Assembly: GCF_001529295.1 (NCBI RefSeq)
Contig: NZ_LLWK01000038.1
Span: 1 to 64,000, forward strand
Reading direction: 5' to 3'
Length of the DNA: 64,000 nucleotides
From: Flavobacterium sp. TAB 87
Lineage (GTDB): Bacteria; Bacteroidota; Bacteroidia; Flavobacteriales; Flavobacteriaceae
This document shows positions 61,595-64,000 of this stretch, piece by piece (the first letter of the stretch is position 1; each line of letters starts with the position of its first letter). Made by a program: the position numbers and the translations under genes. The notes under the pieces are model-generated. The model was not told the DNA's origin and searched no databases. It worked only from the letters and a program-made list of their open reading frames with translations.

Positions 61595-62062
61595 TTATTT
61601 TATAAATTTTAAAAAACCTTCTTTTTCTTGCACTATATCTCCATTTATTAAAACTGAACTGAGTATAATATTTCCATTTTTTCTACTAAATGTACAATCT
61701 ATAGTATCAGCATCCACGGCATTCCACTGTATTATCGTTCTCGGCTCCTTAATCGCTGCATCATTATTTAAATAAATCTTCATCGCCTTACCGTTAAATC
61801 CTGCATCAAAAATTTCATACCCGTTTCCGTTAAAATTATCAATACCATCGTATGTTGTCATCACTCCATTTTTATCTACAAATAAAATTTGGATTTTATC
61901 TGTGTTCAAGGAATTCGTAGTTGTAGAATTAAGCAAATCATTCCCTTGAATATTTTGCACTAGTAAATTTAAGTTCACATCAATGTTTGTGCAGCAAGAA
62001 TCGCGCTCCGAATCGCAGGACAACAAGCCCAATAATATCGTAAAAAATATAATCTTTTTCAT
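61595..62062 (-). CDS. Hypothetical lipoprotein
   Basis: About 155 residues with a lipobox (FTILLGLLSC, lipidated Cys) followed by DSERDSCCTNIDVNLNLLVQ, and then beta-strand-rich sequence. There is no recognised domain. The ATG at 62062 starts the signal peptide; the longer frame to 62146 does not. It lies downstream of the phoU remnant on the same strand. Confidence 0.65.
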   Translation of the reverse strand: MKKIIFFTILLGLLSCDSERDSCCTNIDVNLNLLVQNIQGNDLLNSTTTNSLNTDKIQILFVDKNGVMTTYDGIDNFNGNGYEIFDAGFNGKAMKIYLNNDAAIKEPRTIIQWNAVDADTIDCTFSRKNGNIILSSVLINGDIVQEKEGFLKFIK

Positions 62063-62175
62063 AAAAAAAGTAAATTTATTCCAATCAAATGTAGCATTAA
62101 TAATACAAAAAATAGAATATAGTAAAATATTTTTGATAGTATGCATGTTTTTAAAACCTGAAAAAATTATTCATC

Positions 62176-62421
62176 TTATCCTTTTTCAATATCTTCGAAC
62201 TTATCGTGTTTGATAATTTTGGCATTAATCCTAAAAAAAAAATATTCAGCCACATTGGTACAATGTTCAGAAATACGTTGTAAATGCTTTAAAACAACAA
62301 CTAAATTTGTTCCTGAAACTACCGTTTTGGAACTTGTTTTCATTAACACATTTATTTCGTGAATTGATTCGTCTGTTCGGTTTTTGATGGTTTTCTTTAA
62401 AATTAATATTTCGCCAATCGC
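62176..62421 (-). pseudogene. phoU: phoU remnant (C-terminal 81 codons)
   Basis: In the minus frame from 62421 to the TAA at 62176 the translation is a PhoU C-terminus: VLKHLQRISEHCTNVAEYFF and RINAKIIKHDKF, matching the family's K-LERxGDxxxNIAE and AKxxKH. There is no start codon (a TGA lies two codons before), and about 150 N-terminal residues are missing. It abuts the pstB remnant, their frames overlapping, as expected of a deletion that removed the end of pstB and the start of phoU. Confidence 0.8.
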
Positions 62422-63000
62422 AGTTCAATTAATTTTCCCATGTAAAAAGAAGCCGCATTATCACTGGTTCTAGCCGCTTGCTGCATGTTTTGCGTAACGA
62501 TAACAATGGTATATTTCTTTTTAAACTCATGAATTAACTCTTGGACTTTTGACGTAGAAATAGGAGCTAGAGCTGAAGTTGGTTCGTCCATGAATAAAAC
62601 AGAAGGCTGAATCGCTAACGCTCTGGCAACACACAAACGCTGTTGTTGTCCACCTGCCAATTCGAAAGCTGACTTTTTTACTTTGTCTTTTACTTCATCC
62701 AAAAGTGCTACTTGCTGAATCGACATGACTACTCGTTCTTCGATTGCAATTTTATCTGTAATTTCGTTGACTCGCAATCCGTAAGCTACATTTTCATAAA
62801 TGGTTTTCGGAAAAGGATTTGGTTTTTGAAACACCATTCTGACATTTTTAGGCAAGTCAACGACGTTGGTATTTTTAGTGTAAATATTGGTTCCATCGAT
62901 TAAGAAACTAAAATCAAAGAATTCGACTAACTTATTACTTACAAACGTGATGACAAACAAGATGCATTCCAAAGCCTTAACAATGCGATAAATGGCAACA
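62403..63000 (-). pseudogene. pstB: pstB remnant (phosphate-import ATPase, decayed)
   Basis: The frame from about 62972 shows the middle and end of PstB ([20 protein letters not shown], then [20 protein letters not shown] and [14 protein letters not shown]). The Walker A loop is gone: in another frame, CCATTTATCGCATTG keeps only the strand PFIA before stop codons. Remaining catalytic positions are mutated: LSGGQ to LAGGQ, ALD to ALA in the D-loop, and the H-loop His to Gln (VTQNMQQA). The C-terminal 25 or so residues are lost at the junction to phoU. Not a working ATPase. Confidence 0.88.
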
Positions 63001-63144
63001 CGTGTAATAATTTTGCTCTTTTATTTTTTGGTTTTCTCTTTATAATTTATATAAAAAATAAAAAAAAACACGTGCTACCCCACAGTTAACGATAGATTAA
63101 GCAATCTTTACTATTAACATGCTGTCAATTAAATATTTAAAAAA

Positions 63145-64000
63145 TTATATTCCAATTTCGACTTGCAAACGGGCGTACCAAGTTTTTTGTTCCAGGTCAT
63201 CAGCAAACTTCAATGTACCATAGGAATATTCCATTTGGAATTTAAGCTTGTGACTCAATACATATTTAGAAACAGATAAGCTCATATCATTGGCATCTGC
63301 CGCTAAATTTTCGATGGACTTAGCTGCTTTTTGAGTAGAGTATCTCGCAGCGACTTGATAATTAGACTGAAAAACATAACTCAGTTGCGCATCGACACCT
63401 TCGCCAACATATACAAACCTAGTCTGCGTAATATCTTTTGGGTTTACCGTTATCGGTTTGTCGCTGTTTCTGTTCATGTAACTCAGTTCGGCAGCCCAGC
63501 CGTTGTACTTTAGCATTGAATCTAAAAACAGCGATTGCATCGTGCGCGCTTCGTACAAAAGGCTGCCCAATTGGCCTTGCGTGCGCACTGCATTATTATT
63601 TTGATTGAAGGCTCCGGCAACCATTAATTTTGGCGTTTTCTCTCGCATCAAATCCGCTTCAAAATGAGAACCATCTTTCACAAATACACCAAACGGATAT
63701 AATTCTACTTTCCCAGTAAGCGAAACGCCATCATTGGATTTCTTAGTCCAATTTCGGCCCTCTCCAGTAGTTAAAGCTCCCACCAAATTATAGCAAAACT
63801 GGTTCTCCTTTTCATTAGAATATTCTACAAATAAACCAAAATCACGATCGAGATTGAAGCGAGAATTATTAATTGTACGATCTGTAAACTCGAGCGCGCT
63901 AGAAGAAACTATGCGCTGATTGTTTCCTGGCAATGTTGCTTGTCCAAAAGCCAGTGTTACTTTATTAGTTGCCTTATAATAAAAAACCCCATCCATTAAA
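63145..64000 (-). CDS. Phosphate-selective porin OprP/O-type, C-terminal part
   Basis: At least 283 residues, running off the right edge. Amphipathic beta strands, the stretches FGLFVEYSNEKENQFCYNLV, WAAELSYMNRNSDKPI and AARYSTQKAAKSI, and the ending RLQVEIGI fit an OprO/OprP-type barrel, usually next to pst genes in flavobacteria. The visible part has no stop codon or missing strand, so it seems intact, unlike the pst genes beside it. The start lies outside the window. Confidence 0.75.
   Translation of the reverse strand, partial: LMDGVFYYKATNKVTLAFGQATLPGNNQRIVSSSALEFTDRTINNSRFNLDRDFGLFVEYSNEKENQFCYNLVGALTTGEGRNWTKKSNDGVSLTGKVELYPFGVFVKDGSHFEADLMREKTPKLMVAGAFNQNNNAVRTQGQLGSLLYEARTMQSLFLDSMLKYNGWAAELSYMNRNSDKPITVNPKDITQTRFVYVGEGVDAQLSYVFQSNYQVAARYSTQKAAKSIENLAADANDMSLSVSKYVLSHKLKFQMEYSYGTLKFADDLEQKTWYARLQVEIGI

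Noticed and set aside
1..64000. tRNA genes, CRISPR arrays, insertion sequences and prophage genes
   Set aside because: Looked for across the window; no cloverleaf with GTTC loops, no spaced repeat arrays, no transposase or integrase reading frames.

Overview
The window looks like chromosome of a Flavobacterium-like member of the Bacteroidetes. It is AT-rich, and several genes are preceded by the phylum's promoter pattern (TTTG, about 19 nt, TAnnTTTG) rather than E. coli type boxes. The gene content is flavobacterial: a class Ia ribonucleotide reductase, DUF3857 and DUF3109 proteins, ExbB-ExbD-ExbD-TonB followed by a PstS-like lipoprotein, kynurenine-pathway genes, and LolC/E-like and AsmA-like envelope proteins. 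About 53 intact protein genes, one short leader-peptide gene and two gene remnants are called. I see no tRNA, CRISPR array, insertion sequence or prophage. Most of it is core chromosome.

Layout. 1-735: two tandem strong promoters pointing off the left edge (probably an rRNA operon outside the window), an AT-rich spacer and a hairpin repeat. 736-4103: a LolC/E-type permease, a YkgJ-type cysteine-cluster protein, a methyltransferase and queE. 4205-9918 (minus): exbB, two exbD, tonB, a small membrane protein, a PstS-like lipoprotein and a TPR protein. 10294-19312: a HerA-like ATPase, kmo, a penicillin-acylase-family enzyme, an AsmA-like protein and a 597-residue protein resembling nitronate monooxygenase. 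19372-28392 (minus): a glycine-zipper lipoprotein, kynU, queA, aroA, mazG and two adjacent DUF3857/transglutaminase-fold proteins. 28620-35416 (plus): two small proteins, then an apparent operon of ankyrin protein, DUF2271 protein, PepSY/flavoreductase and ApbE. 35492-42143 (minus): GlcG/HbpS, dtd, rsgA, and the aromatic operon pheA-aminotransferase-tyrA-aroF/aroQ with its leader. 42321-49446 (minus): AsmA-like protein, nrdA, nrdB, DUF3109. 49633-61552: marC, small membrane proteins, a minimal FAD protein, an S41 protease, dCMP deaminase, HupE/UreJ, TerB-like, GNAT, aspartate kinase, a 1140-residue outer-membrane protein and a glycosyltransferase. 61595-64000 (minus): a lipoprotein and a decayed phosphate-uptake (pst) locus next to a porin.

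Most notable results: (1) a complete ribosome-mediated attenuator ahead of pheA, comprising a 26-codon leader peptide with 5 Phe and 3 Tyr codons, a terminator, and an 8-nt segment that can pair with the terminator's upstream arm; (2) an operon that could carry electrons from cytosolic NAD(P)H through a haem-type membrane domain to a periplasmic DUF2271 protein with a TGAS flavinylation-like motif, alongside its ApbE flavin transferase; (3) erosion of pstB and phoU with loss of pstS, pstC and pstA beside a retained porin; (4) a family of structured hairpin repeats with conserved arms; (5) a DUF3857 pair in which one member has lost the transglutaminase Cys and His. All functional claims rest on reading motifs by eye; no database search was run.
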